DNA of 64,000 bases from Runella salmonicolor (GCF_024158025.1 NZ_JAMZEL010000001.1:1-64000); one strand, 5' to 3'. Positions 17,275 through 26,625 are shown, counted from the stretch's first letter. The notes: generated by a model from the sequence alone, not told the origin. Made by a program: numbers and translations.

Positions 17275-18351
17275 CTATTTATCTTTTTTTGCCCAAATAA
17301 GCCCGTAATCCATTTGTGTCTCAAAGCTTTCACTAGAAGGAGTCAACCCAGCCTCGTGTAGCCATCCTCGGTACTCTCGACGGCTATACGCCCGACCTTT
17401 GGTCACCCAAAACAACTGAGCTGAGTAATCCGTAACAGCCAAAGGTCCGTCCAACTCGTCGTTCAAAAAAGCGTCGTGAATCCACAATTCGCCTTCGGGT
17501 CGAAGGGCCGCCGCAAAACGACGTGCCAATCGCTGACAAGTATCAGTCGGCCAGTCGTGAAACAGGCTCGCCGCCAGTAAAATATCAGTCTGTGGCAATG
17601 TATCCGTCAGCATATCACCCGGCTGAAACCTAACTCGCTCCCGAACCCCAGCAGCCCCGGGCCGGCCGCTTTGGCAAAACTCATTGAGCAATTCTGCCGC
17701 CACCTCTAACACCGCTGGGCGGTCAAACACCGTAGCCGTAGCCTGCGTATTGACCAACAGCCATTCGTAGCTAAAGTACCCCGTTCCACCCGCAATATCC
17801 AACAAATGCCCGTTGTGTTTGGGGAGTTTTGTGGCCACAATTGGCGCTAAACACTCCGCACGGCCCGCCAGCGCCAATGTCAGCGCCCGAGCCGTGGTTG
17901 GATCATCCATCGGCGAGGGGCCATCTCCTTCTTTTACGTATGCCGTACCGCCAGCGCCAGACCGTCGCAGACCGTCATTTAGGAGCCGTTCAGCCATTTC
18001 AACCACTCCAGAGTCATTCTTTTCCAACCCCAAATAATCCGTCAATGTGGGCCTTACTCCTTGAGTAAGATGCCGTCCAAGAGACGTTAACTGAAGTTTT
18101 CCGTCGGTATCGTACGCCCACATGTCCATGGCACATAAGGCAGGAAACAGAACCATGGCTGGGCGTTCCTTTAATCCAAGTTCTGCCTGCAATTCAGATG
18201 GGGCAAGCGGGCCCTCACTGAGCGCTTCAAACGCGCGGAGGTGATGAACTGCGGCAATGAGCAGGCGTGAACTGTACATGGCCCGGGCGTGTCGGGTAAT
18301 GGGGGCAAGATCAGGATAATTGGCAATTGGCATAAGTGAGTTAGGTATCAA
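17275..18351 (-). CDS. SAM-dependent O-methyltransferase, COMT-like
   Basis: The protein (358 residues) has an N-terminal winged-helix dimerisation domain (about 15-110) and a C-terminal class I methyltransferase domain with motif I LLDIAGGTGYFSYE, motif II VFDRP and a FHDWP motif. The His of FHDWP is the usual catalytic base in plant-type and antibiotic-tailoring O-methyltransferases. Such enzymes methylate hydroxyl groups of aromatic or isoprenoid small molecules. No biosynthetic cluster surrounds it. A -7 box (TAGTTTTG on the minus strand, 18427-18420) lies about 70 nt upstream. MPIANYPD at residue 7 is an alternative start. Confidence 0.85.
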   Translation of the reverse strand: MIPNSLMPIANYPDLAPITRHARAMYSSRLLIAAVHHLRAFEALSEGPLAPSELQAELGLKERPAMVLFPALCAMDMWAYDTDGKLQLTSLGRHLTQGVRPTLTDYLGLEKNDSGVVEMAERLLNDGLRRSGAGGTAYVKEGDGPSPMDDPTTARALTLALAGRAECLAPIVATKLPKHNGHLLDIAGGTGYFSYEWLLVNTQATATVFDRPAVLEVAAELLNEFCQSGRPGAAGVRERVRFQPGDMLTDTLPQTDILLAASLFHDWPTDTCQRLARRFAAALRPEGELWIHDAFLNDELDGPLAVTDYSAQLFWVTKGRAYSRREYRGWLHEAGLTPSSESFETQMDYGLIWAKKDK

Positions 18352-18496
18352 ACTTCAAAAGTCAGAAGTAGGGAGAAATTACCAGTTTATTGATACGCCA
18401 TTTCACCAAAAAGCCGTGACAAAACTAAGAGCGAAACTTTTCTGGGAACTACAACATATCAATATGGTTGGTATCAATTAAACTATCAAAAACGGA

Positions 18497-18530
18497 AAAA
18501 GCCGCCAAATCGAAAGATTTGGCGGCTTTT
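18497..18530 (-). terminator. Intrinsic terminator of tmRNA
   Basis: A perfect 15-bp stem (18497-18511 with 18516-18530) with A/T-rich outer arms begins immediately after the tmRNA 3' end on the minus strand. Confidence 0.92.
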
Positions 18531-18531
18531 G

Positions 18532-18902
18532 TGGAGCCGGTGGGAGTCGAACCCACGTCCAGAACAAGGAAACCGTACGCCTTCTACACGCTTAGATTTG
18601 ATTGAATTTTCGAGTGCCGGCAAGGTTCAAATCAGACCTCATCCTGCACCTTAGGTGTTGTGTCTCGCCGGGTATCAACACCATCAACCCGACCAGCCTC
18701 ACGTTTCGACGCTCCTTGATCCAACCCGCAAGGCGGAGGTTGGAGGAACGATGGCTAAAGCTTAATCACTCCGGATTAGGCAGCCATAGCGTAGCTATAT
18801 TCGCCAGCTATTGTTTATGCGTGTTTTTAACAGGACTCGCGCACACGTCCCGACGTGCTTATACGTATTGCCTCAACTCGCTGTCAAAACCATGGCGGCC
18901 CC
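18532..18902 (-). ncRNA. ssrA: Transfer-messenger RNA (tmRNA)
   Basis: The 371-nt minus-strand RNA rescues stalled ribosomes by acting first as tRNA-Ala and then as a short mRNA. The two ends form a 7-bp acceptor stem with the G3-U pair needed for alanyl-tRNA synthetase, and the T arm reads GGTTCGACTCCC. The 3' CCA is not encoded. The 5' domain GCCATGGTTTTGACAGCGA is conserved. A tag frame at 18805-18776 encodes GEYSYAMAA followed by TAA. The gene is one-piece, not permuted. No consensus promoter was found just upstream. Confidence 0.97.
18776..18805 (-). other. tmRNA proteolysis-tag reading frame
   Basis: The resume codon GGC begins a nine-codon frame, GEYSYAMAA, ending with TAA. With the alanine carried by tmRNA the full tag is AGEYSYAMAA. 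The C-terminal AA is the degradation signal for ClpXP-type proteases. The tag resembles, from memory, that of Cytophaga (GEESYAMAA). Confidence 0.92.
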
Positions 18903-19036
18903 AATAAAAGTTGACGCCCTACAACCGATGACTGTTTTTCGCAAAGCGTTTACTAAAACCAGCCATTTGAAATCGGGTTCTGGTGAAACACCCGCATGAG
19001 CTAAAAAAGTTCGCCCATTGTCAAAATATTATGAGG

Positions 19037-20152
19037 CTATTGTTGGAGTCCACTGACGCTCGCACTGTAAGTCCCCCCTTTTGCGTTGAGAATCACGGGT
19101 GAAGAATAAATGCTACCTCCTGTTTGAAACTCCCATTTTTTAGCGCCCGTCTGAATATCTACAGCGTAGAGTTTTCGGTCCAAACTACCGATGTACACCA
19201 AACTGTCGGAAGCCACGGGTGAGGATTGGATGCGATTGCCCGTCCAAAACTCCCATTTTTTCGCGCCCGTTTTGGCATCCAGCGCGTAAAGTTTGTAATC
19301 GTTACTGCCCGTGTACACCACACCGTTGGATACCACTGGCGATGAAAGCACGGGACCGTCGGTCCTAAACTCCCACTGTTTTGTGCCCGTTTTAGCATCC
19401 AGCGCGTAGACTTTACGGTCAAAACTGCCCACGAATACCGTTCCGTCGGCTACCGTAGGTGAGGACGTTACTTCGCCGCCCGTCGAAAATTGCCATTTTT
19501 TCACCCCCGTCAGTGCATCTACCGCGTACAGATTATAATCATTGCTGCCCATGTAAACCATCCCATCGGCTACGGCGGGCGAAGAATCGACCCCCGTTCC
19601 GGTGGCAAACTCCCACACTTTCTCCCCCGTTTTGGCATCCAATGCGTAGATATTTGTGTAGCCGCCCACGTACACTTTGCCGTTGACCACAGTACAAGAA
19701 GATACGCTCAGCCCCTCGGCCGTAAACTCCCATTTTTTGGCGCCAGTCACGCCGTTAAGTGCGTACAATTTACTGGTAAAATTGGCGGTATTGCCCATAC
19801 CAGCGTATACCGTGCCGTCGGCAAAAAAGGGCGCGGAAGAAATCCGCATTCCAGCGGCAAACTCCCACGCTTTAGCCCCCGTCTGAATATCTAAGGTATA
19901 GACTTTCTCGTCTGAGCTTCCAACAAACACCAACCCATTACCAAGCACTGGCGTCGAATGCACAGCGTCGGCGGCCGTAAAATCCCACAGTTTCATTCCC
20001 GTTTTGGAATTGATGGCGTAGAGTTTGTTGTCGCTGCTTCCCACAAAAATCGCGTCAATGCCTTTGGGCATCGGGTCTTTTGTTTTAGAACAACTTGCCA
20101 ATAGCACAAGGCCAAGGAGAGAGAGAATACTGTTTTTCATGAACCAATTCAT
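19037..20152 (-). CDS. PQQ-type eight-bladed beta-propeller lipoprotein
   Basis: The 371-residue protein starts with a lipoprotein signal whose lipobox is LLASC, so it is probably anchored in an envelope membrane. The rest consists of eight repeats of about 40 residues with the pattern VYxGSxDxKLYALDAKTGAKKWEF, which corresponds to a complete eight-bladed PQQ/BamB-like propeller. No catalytic PQQ-dehydrogenase residues are evident, so a scaffold or binding role is more likely. The repetition shows in DNA as a roughly 120-bp period across 19060-20080. MKNSIL at residue 5 is an alternative start. Confidence 0.9.
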   Translation of the reverse strand: MNWFMKNSILSLLGLVLLASCSKTKDPMPKGIDAIFVGSSDNKLYAINSKTGMKLWDFTAADAVHSTPVLGNGLVFVGSSDEKVYTLDIQTGAKAWEFAAGMRISSAPFFADGTVYAGMGNTANFTSKLYALNGVTGAKKWEFTAEGLSVSSCTVVNGKVYVGGYTNIYALDAKTGEKVWEFATGTGVDSSPAVADGMVYMGSNDYNLYAVDALTGVKKWQFSTGGEVTSSPTVADGTVFVGSFDRKVYALDAKTGTKQWEFRTDGPVLSSPVVSNGVVYTGSNDYKLYALDAKTGAKKWEFWTGNRIQSSPVASDSLVYIGSLDRKLYAVDIQTGAKKWEFQTGGSIYSSPVILNAKGGTYSASVSGLQQ

Positions 20153-20217
20153 CTGTTTTTAGAATGCAATCGAAACTTTGTTAACAACGGCAAATCACTT
20201 TAGATAGTACTTTTATG

Positions 20218-20913
20218 TTAAACCAAACGCGTTTTTTTAGGAACGGTGGTCATAAATTCTTTCAAATAATACGGCTCAAAGGTTTCGACATCCTCAAATT
20301 GACGTTTCTCAAACAATCCAACCGCCAATTGTCCCACTGTTTTGGCCGAAGGATGCACCTCTACGGGGAGAAAAAAGGCATTACCGTAGGCTTCCATGAG
20401 GGGCTGACATTTGGCGGCACCATCGCCAAAAAACACGATTTTTTGGCGACGTAATAGCTCCGCAAACGACTCTCCATCCATAATTTTGGCCTGCGTAGGC
20501 TCAATGTAATTCAAGTAATAGTCAAAAACCGCGCAGTATACTTCCATGCGACGGGCATCGAGCATAGGGCAAAAAAGGGTATCTTCGTCAAAAAAACCGC
20601 TGATTTGAAGCGTTAGTGCTTCTAGGGTATTAACGGCCAAAAGGGGCTTTTCCAGCGCAAAACACAGTCCTTTGGCCGTAGAAACGGCAATCCGTAACCC
20701 TGTGTAAGAGCCTGGCCCTTTGGCTACGGCAATGGCATCGACGTCGGACAACACAAAGCCCGCATGTTCGACGGCATTTTGAATAAGCGTAGTCAGCATC
20801 CCCGACGAGGATTTTTCGGCCAAGAGGTCATAGCTCGTCAGCAACTGACTGTTTTGGTGTAACGCAACCGAGCAGCCGCGTGTGGAAGTATCAATACTTA
20901 ATAAAAGTGGCAC
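20218..20913 (-). CDS. tsaB: tRNA t6A biosynthesis protein TsaB
   Basis: TsaB partners TsaD in forming N6-threonylcarbamoyladenosine at position 37 of ANN-decoding tRNAs. The ASKHA-fold N-terminus LLLSIDTSTRGCSVAL and the motif VAKGPGSYTGLRIAVSTAKGL are typical. From GTG 20913 the protein is 231 residues, the usual length. The frame is open back to ATG 20988, but the extra 25 residues precede the first beta strand and look intergenic, so the GTG start is preferred; this is not certain. The other pathway enzyme, sua5, is at 39.9 kb. Confidence 0.9.
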   Translation of the reverse strand: MPLLLSIDTSTRGCSVALHQNSQLLTSYDLLAEKSSSGMLTTLIQNAVEHAGFVLSDVDAIAVAKGPGSYTGLRIAVSTAKGLCFALEKPLLAVNTLEALTLQISGFFDEDTLFCPMLDARRMEVYCAVFDYYLNYIEPTQAKIMDGESFAELLRRQKIVFFGDGAAKCQPLMEAYGNAFFLPVEVHPSAKTVGQLAVGLFEKRQFEDVETFEPYYLKEFMTTVPKKTRLV

Positions 20914-21055
20914 GTTTTTGTTGGTATTGTGTGAAAAGTTTGATAGTTTGAATGATTGGCTGTTAATTTGTTTGCAAATACAACTCATTTACTCAAACTT
21001 TCCAAGTTCATCAACAGAAACATGGTAAGTTTTTCAAACCCCTATTTATAGAGAA

Positions 21056-22420
21056 ATGCAGGTTCATTTTATTGCCATCGGCGGAAGCGTGATGCACAAT
21101 TTAGCGATTGCTTTACATCATAAAGGATACCAAGTGACTGGCTCGGACGACGAAATATACGACCCCGCCCTCACCCGACTCCAAACCTTGGGTTTACTTC
21201 CGGCCGAAATGGGCTGGTTTCCCGAAAAAATCCACGCGGGACTCGATGCTGTCATTGTAGGAATGCACGCCCGCAAAGATAATCCTGAACTGGCCCGCGC
21301 CACGGAATTAGGCCTGCCACTCTATTCATATCCTGAATATATATTCCAACAAAGTCTTCATAAACAGCGTGTTGTGATTGCAGGAAGCCACGGCAAAACC
21401 ACCATCACGTCGATGATTCTGCACGTGCTTCGTTTCAACAATCGCGTCTTTGATTATTTGGTAGGTGCCCAACTGGAAGGTTTTGACACGATGGTGAAGC
21501 TAACCGACAACGCCCCCGTGATTGTTATTGAAGGCGACGAATACCCCGCCTCTCCTACCGACCCCAACCCCAAGTTTTTGCATTATCACCCTCACATAGC
21601 GCTCATCAGCGGCATTGCGTGGGACCATTATAATGTTTTCCCGACCTGGGAAGTGTATGTAGAACAGTTTGAAAAACTGGCCGACTCGCTGCCAAAATCA
21701 GGGGTTTTGATTTTTGACGAAACCGATGATATGCTCGACGTCATCGGCAAAAACGAACGGCTGGATGTCCGTCCGGTTCCTTACGAGGCTCACTCCCACA
21801 AAATCAACAATGGACAAACCTTCCTCACTACCAACGATTATGGCGACGTGCCTTTGTTGGTTTTTGGGGAGCATAACATGAAAAACATCAGTGGCGCATT
21901 GGCGGTGTGTGAAGAACTTGGACTGACCCAAGCGCAATTTTACCGAGCCATTCAGAATTTCAAGGGAGCGGCCAATCGCATGGAAACGTTGGCTAAAAAT
22001 GACAAATCGGCCGCTTTCAAAGATTTTGCCCACGCTCCTTCCAAAGTAGAAGCTACCGCCAAAGCCGCCAAAGCGCAGTTTCCGAAACGAACCTTAGTGG
22101 CCTGCGTCGAGCTGCACACGTTCAGCAGTTTAAATAAAAATTTCATCGGCCAATACGCCCACCGACTCGATGATGCCGACGTGGCCGTGGTCTATTATAA
22201 CCCTCATACGCTGGCCCACAAACGCCTCGATGCCATCGAACCCTCAGAAGTGAAAGCGGCTTTTCAGCGCGATGATTTGCAGGTTTTTACGGATAACGAA
22301 GCATTGCAACAGTTTTTGCTCGAACAAAAGTGGGAACAATCCAACTTGTTGATGATGAGTTCGGGAACCTTCGGTGGATTGAATCTGAAAGAACTCGCTG
22401 GTAAAATTATCAAGAATTAA
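21056..22420 (+). CDS. mpl: UDP-MurNAc:tripeptide ligase Mpl
   Basis: Mpl joins recycled murein tripeptide (L-Ala-gamma-D-Glu-meso-DAP) to UDP-N-acetylmuramate. The 454-residue protein has the Mur-ligase three-domain layout: N-terminal UDP-binding domain beginning HFIAIGGSVMHNLAIAL, ATP-binding motif AGSHGKTT (109-116), and a C-terminal domain. The VMHNLA signature in place of MSGIA distinguishes Mpl-like proteins from MurC. It is transcribed divergently from tsaB and followed by a hairpin and two genes that could act on sugars. Confidence 0.92.
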   Translation: MQVHFIAIGGSVMHNLAIALHHKGYQVTGSDDEIYDPALTRLQTLGLLPAEMGWFPEKIHAGLDAVIVGMHARKDNPELARATELGLPLYSYPEYIFQQSLHKQRVVIAGSHGKTTITSMILHVLRFNNRVFDYLVGAQLEGFDTMVKLTDNAPVIVIEGDEYPASPTDPNPKFLHYHPHIALISGIAWDHYNVFPTWEVYVEQFEKLADSLPKSGVLIFDETDDMLDVIGKNERLDVRPVPYEAHSHKINNGQTFLTTNDYGDVPLLVFGEHNMKNISGALAVCEELGLTQAQFYRAIQNFKGAANRMETLAKNDKSAAFKDFAHAPSKVEATAKAAKAQFPKRTLVACVELHTFSSLNKNFIGQYAHRLDDADVAVVYYNPHTLAHKRLDAIEPSEVKAAFQRDDLQVFTDNEALQQFLLEQKWEQSNLLMMSSGTFGGLNLKELAGKIIKN

Positions 22421-22426
22421 AGCGTT

Positions 22427-22452
22427 AGTTAAGGGGGTTCTCCCCCTTAACT
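22427..22452 (+). terminator. Perfect hairpin after mpl
   Basis: Arms at 22427-22437 and 22442-22452 form an 11-bp perfect stem with a TTCT loop, 6 nt after the mpl stop codon. The 3' side continues TCTACACC, so the U-tract is weak. Confidence 0.7.
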
Positions 22453-22521
22453 TCTACACCTACCCCTTCTCCTAGCAAGGATTCCATCAAAACTAACGCT
22501 ATCTTTGTAAAAATTTTTACA

Positions 22522-23562
22522 ATGCGTTTTTTAGATTATCCTTCCATCATCAGATTTGCGTGGGCCGATTTTGATTCCAGTCGCCCCATCGACCACATTG
22601 AAGACATAAGTGCCCGTGTTTCTACCAATCACGTATTCAGGGTAACCCTCGAAGGCGGCGACCGTGTCATTGCCAAACTCTCGTATTTCGGTAAGTTTGA
22701 GCACTTTAAAGAAGACCATCGCCTGATTCATACCCTGGCCAACAACCTGTTGTATCCGTTTGAAACGGTGCTGGCGAAGTCGCTGGTCAAAAACAACCAA
22801 GTGTACGTATACCGTCACCAACAGGAAGATATCGACGTTTGGGTGGTATTTTACAACCCCATCCGGGTCGCTGAAAAGCTTCCCCGCCGGTTGGAAGAGC
22901 ACCACATCAGAAAGCTCGGCTCGGAGATTGCGCGGTTTCATTTAGCCTGCTCACGCGTGAGCACCGTCATGCCCAAGTCTTCCAAAACCCTGCGTTCGGA
23001 TATTCAGGATTTGCTCGACCTGCTAGATACCGAAACGGGCAGCTACGAACACCGGATGAACATCGAAGCCCTTCGTGTTCAGTGCAATCGTTTTCTGGAA
23101 AACCGTAAAACGATTGTTGCGGGGGCAATCGAAACCATCCCTGTGTTTTTGGATTGGAACATCGGCAATTTTTCGGTCACCAACGACTTAGAGCTGTTCT
23201 CGCGTTGGGATTACGACTGGTTCCGCATTAGTTATCGGGTCATGGACTTTTATTTTTTCAGTCGCGTTTGTTCTGATGCAGGAGACCGTACCGTGTTTTC
23301 GTATTGGATTAATCCTTTGGCCGAAGAGCGTTTTGGCTGGTTTTTGGAAGAATATCACAAAGTATTTCCACTCACCCGGCGCGAAGTCCTTTTCCTACCA
23401 GAAGCCTACCGTTTTTTCATTTTAAACTACGTAATAAAATACGGGCGCTATTTTTTCCATCGTACCTACGCCACCAAACTCCAAAGCGAAGCCTACAGTA
23501 CGTATTTTCCGTCGATTGATACGTTTTCGGTAGAGCCTATTTTGGAACGATTGAAATTATAA
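22522..23562 (+). CDS. APH-like phosphotransferase family protein
   Basis: A 346-residue protein with the kinase fold of the aminoglycoside/choline phosphotransferase family. RVIAKLSYF carries the ATP-binding lysine. VFLDWNIGNFSV corresponds to the HGDxxxxN catalytic loop, keeping Asp and Asn but without the His, and SRWDYDWFRISYRVMDFYF gives the DFG-equivalent Asp. The substrate is unknown. The preceding gene is mpl and the following one a HAD phosphatase, so an amino-sugar is conceivable, but no direct support exists. A -7 box TATCTTTG lies at 22500-22507, before ATG 22522. Confidence 0.75.
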   Translation: MRFLDYPSIIRFAWADFDSSRPIDHIEDISARVSTNHVFRVTLEGGDRVIAKLSYFGKFEHFKEDHRLIHTLANNLLYPFETVLAKSLVKNNQVYVYRHQQEDIDVWVVFYNPIRVAEKLPRRLEEHHIRKLGSEIARFHLACSRVSTVMPKSSKTLRSDIQDLLDLLDTETGSYEHRMNIEALRVQCNRFLENRKTIVAGAIETIPVFLDWNIGNFSVTNDLELFSRWDYDWFRISYRVMDFYFFSRVCSDAGDRTVFSYWINPLAEERFGWFLEEYHKVFPLTRREVLFLPEAYRFFILNYVIKYGRYFFHRTYATKLQSEAYSTYFPSIDTFSVEPILERLKL

Positions 23563-23665
23563 ATACCAAACTAACACACTGTTTATCAATTGAATACACC
23601 CACTAATCAAACTTAAAAACAACGACGATTGTAACCTTTCGCTCGTTTACCTAACATTTCACTGC

Positions 23666-24523
23666 ATGTTAAATCTGGATAATTTTAAAGAAATCGCCGA
23701 CAATTATCAGGTCTTTTTCTTCGATGCTTTTGGGGTGTTGAAAAACGCCCATGGGTTGATTCCCAACATTGTTGATACTTTTTCCTATATACGACAGCAG
23801 CAAAAACAGTTTTATATACTCACCAACGACGCCTCGCGGAGCCCACAACAATTGGCCGAATCTTATTGGCGGCTGGGACTGCATGATGTCACCGCCGACA
23901 GCATCATCTCTTCGGGAATGTTGGCGCGTGAGTATTTACAACTAAAGGTAAAACAAGGAACTGCCGTGTATTTGGGCACCGAAGATTCGGCCCATTATAT
24001 TGAAACAGCCGACTTAAGAACGCTTTCTATCTCCGATGTAGATTTAGACAATACCGCTGATATTAATGCCCTAGTGCTGCTCGACGACGAAGGTTTTGAC
24101 TGGAACAACGACCTCAATAAAGCGGTCAATCTGCTGCGTCGACGTACGATTCCTGTCATTGTAGCCAACACCGACAATACCTACCCGACCTCAAAAACCC
24201 ACGTAGCCATCGCGATTGGCGGCGTGGCCGATATGCTCGAAAACATTGTTGGAAAACAATTCATCCGTTTCGGTAAACCCGACGCTCAATTGTTCATGTT
24301 TGCCTATGAGCGAGTGGTGGCTCAAAACCCCGCCATCGGCAAAAAAGATATTGTCATGGTGGGTGATACCCTCCGGACCGATATTTCTGGGGGCAATAAA
24401 TTTGGGCTGGACACGGTATTGGTACTCACGGGAAACATCCCAGCCGAAGATGCCGAAATTCGGATTAGAAGTACGGGCATTATCCCGACCTACGTGTGCG
24501 AGTCGGCGGTAATTTCAGTTTAA
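23666..24523 (+). CDS. HAD-IIA family hydrolase, NagD-like
   Basis: A 285-residue haloacid-dehalogenase-type phosphatase with a C2 cap. Motif I is FFFDAFGVL, with nucleophile Asp20, but the usual second Asp (general acid/base) is Phe22. Motif II ILTNDAS, motif III Lys in RFGKPDAQLF and motif IV VMVGDTLRTDI are intact. The missing acid/base could mean reduced or altered activity. HAD-IIA members dephosphorylate small sugars, nucleotides or p-nitrophenyl phosphate. It follows the APH-like gene by about 100 bp on the same strand. Confidence 0.85.
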   Translation: MLNLDNFKEIADNYQVFFFDAFGVLKNAHGLIPNIVDTFSYIRQQQKQFYILTNDASRSPQQLAESYWRLGLHDVTADSIISSGMLAREYLQLKVKQGTAVYLGTEDSAHYIETADLRTLSISDVDLDNTADINALVLLDDEGFDWNNDLNKAVNLLRRRTIPVIVANTDNTYPTSKTHVAIAIGGVADMLENIVGKQFIRFGKPDAQLFMFAYERVVAQNPAIGKKDIVMVGDTLRTDISGGNKFGLDTVLVLTGNIPAEDAEIRIRSTGIIPTYVCESAVISV

Positions 24524-24545
24524 AATAAACGAATTTTCTTGGACT

Positions 24546-26426
24546 TTAATTGCTACAACCCACTCCCGCAACCGCCGTGAATATACTACCCTTTTCGGCT
24601 AAAAAGCCTGGCTGAAGAGTTACGGAGTTTTTAGCATCGTACGTAATATTGGCCCCCGCCCGAATGGCGTTAACCCCAATCAACGTATTTGAGGCTTTTA
24701 TGGTGAGCGTTTGCCCCGAAACATACGGAGAAGATAAAGTAGCTGTGGCCGGGCAGGTACTGACCTGAATATTGGCCGCCACCGACGCACAACTCCCGAT
24801 ACTACAAGTAGCGCTATACGTAGTTGTTTGCGTGGGTGCCTGCAAAATACGGTACCCCGATTGTCCAGTAGACCAACTCACCGCCCCCATACATCCCCGC
24901 GCGTATAACGTAACCGATTGCCCCGCTACAACTGGTGAAGCACTGACCGTCAGCGAAGGAGACGCAGGCGCCCCTTCTGGAACGGTAACTGATTGGGATA
25001 AAATGATGTTATCAAAAACATCCTTTAAATATACCCGATAGGTACCCGCCCCAGGCGTTATTATCTGAGTATTTGAGAAGGCAGTAGAAATATCATTGTT
25101 ACCACTCACCCAAAAATACGTGTATCCCGCAGGAGCCGTAATAGAATAGGTACTTCCTGAGCAACCTAAGATCAACGCTGGCGGTGTAGCTGCCGCGTAA
25201 GGTATAGCCGCCGAAAAGAAGGTATTATCGAGCATGGTATTCCAGCCAGAAGCCATTTCAGAAATCCCCTGAATTCCCCCTGATACGTTTTCAAGATGAA
25301 CCCCGTCAACGCGCGGAAGTTGGATATTGTCCGTATTTGGTCCAGCAAATATTTTATTGGGAGTATCAATAACCAATTCTTGTCCCGAAATCACCTCCGC
25401 ATCCGTTCCACCTCCAATCGGAGGGCCCCAATAAGAACCTTTTGCAACCACCCAAGGCAACTGTGCCTTGTTGGAATGACTGCGTGAGCGACTTATTACG
25501 TGATTTAAGCTATCCCTGTATTCGGCGGCGGAGGTATTGTCGTTGGGGTCTTCATTGCGATTTTTTATTGAATCAGATTCTCCCTGATGCCAAAGCACCG
25601 CCCTGACCCCAAACAACGAAGCGTAGAAATTAAGCGCCTTTCGCAAGTAGTGATATGGAAAATTCGGATTGTTTGCATATTGGATTCCAATGTGTGGATG
25701 GGCGGCGGGGAGCCCGTCAGCACTGCGGCTCCAATTGCCAATAGATGAGCCACTTGCTGCCGCATTAAAAAACAAAACAGGTACGTTAAAACGGCTCAGT
25801 AATGCATCTCCCAACTCCCCCCACGCCCAAGAAGTTACACCGTTTGGCGCAATATGAACTGCCTGACCGGTGCTATTTAGTGTGGAAATCTGCGGAAACG
25901 GCGGATCCACATTTTGACAGGTCCCATCGGGACACGGCAACAACCAATCGACATATTTGATTCGATCATTTGCATCAACGGAGGCTTTATGCCCATGATT
26001 TTCAACCCCTTGTACATTGGACTGGCCCGCAATCACAAATACCTCACCCACTCCCACCCGCGACAAAGTGGCGGTACTAACTACATTATTAAACAAAACA
26101 GAACGAACTTCCAACGTATACCATCCTCCTGTCACTCCACTTAATGTGCCTTTATAAATACCCGCCGCAGGAGCTGTATCAATGCTTGTCCAACCAACTC
26201 CTGTTCCACCTGCAACGGCAATCAACCGCGCCTCAACGCGCTCTACTCCACCAGTATAACTCCCTGCAATTGAAATGGTGGCCGTGTTAGAGGTACTCCT
26301 TTGAAAAACAGCCCCGTCGAACGGAAAGGTGATTGAAAGTTGTCCCTTAACCGAGGAACTTATCGTTATCACCAGTAAAAAAAACAGTACTATAATCTTA
26401 TTAGTTGAGGGTTGATAAGTAAACAT
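24546..26426 (-). CDS. Secreted SGNH esterase, sialate O-acetylesterase-like
   Basis: A 626-residue secreted protein with a signal peptide ending near SVKGQ. The catalytic domain has the SGNH blocks of the sialate O-acetylesterase family: VFVIAGQSNVQG with the nucleophile Ser, the WHQGESDS block and DGVHLEN near the end with Asp and His. An Ig-like N-terminal domain precedes it. The C-terminal 250 residues hold Ig-like or PKD-like segments and end in a repeat resembling the 3-coathanger-stack domain, finishing GVGCSN, as in many Bacteroidota surface proteins. It probably removes acetyl groups from glycans. Start ATG 26426. Confidence 0.85.
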   Translation of the reverse strand: MFTYQPSTNKIIVLFFLLVITISSSVKGQLSITFPFDGAVFQRSTSNTATISIAGSYTGGVERVEARLIAVAGGTGVGWTSIDTAPAAGIYKGTLSGVTGGWYTLEVRSVLFNNVVSTATLSRVGVGEVFVIAGQSNVQGVENHGHKASVDANDRIKYVDWLLPCPDGTCQNVDPPFPQISTLNSTGQAVHIAPNGVTSWAWGELGDALLSRFNVPVLFFNAAASGSSIGNWSRSADGLPAAHPHIGIQYANNPNFPYHYLRKALNFYASLFGVRAVLWHQGESDSIKNRNEDPNDNTSAAEYRDSLNHVISRSRSHSNKAQLPWVVAKGSYWGPPIGGGTDAEVISGQELVIDTPNKIFAGPNTDNIQLPRVDGVHLENVSGGIQGISEMASGWNTMLDNTFFSAAIPYAAATPPALILGCSGSTYSITAPAGYTYFWVSGNNDISTAFSNTQIITPGAGTYRVYLKDVFDNIILSQSVTVPEGAPASPSLTVSASPVVAGQSVTLYARGCMGAVSWSTGQSGYRILQAPTQTTTYSATCSIGSCASVAANIQVSTCPATATLSSPYVSGQTLTIKASNTLIGVNAIRAGANITYDAKNSVTLQPGFLAEKGSIFTAVAGVGCSN

Positions 26427-26561
26427 TTATTATAAAAAATTGTAGGGTAAGTAATCTTTGCCAAGGGCATAAATAATTCAAATCAATACCTTTCTTTTTC
26501 AGGAAAAAGCAGAAATATTATTTTGACATCGTCCCCTTTCCAAAAGACACACCAAACACAC

Positions 26562-26585
26562 TACCATCAAAAAAAATTGATGGTA
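26562..26585. promoter_or_regulatory. 9-bp inverted repeat with A-only loop
   Basis: TACCATCAA and TTGATGGTA (26562-26570 and 26577-26585) are perfect inverted copies around six adenines. It lies in the 418-bp region between the divergent esterase and PIG-L genes and could be a regulator binding site. No T-run follows, so it is not a typical terminator. Confidence 0.4.
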
Positions 26586-26625
26586 AAAATGAAAAGTCTG
26601 GGAGAAGACAGGGGTAGATTCTTGA

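Noticed and set aside
19060..20080. DNA-level repeats of about 120 bp as a mobile or CRISPR-like array
   Set aside because: They encode the blades of a beta-propeller in one continuous frame.
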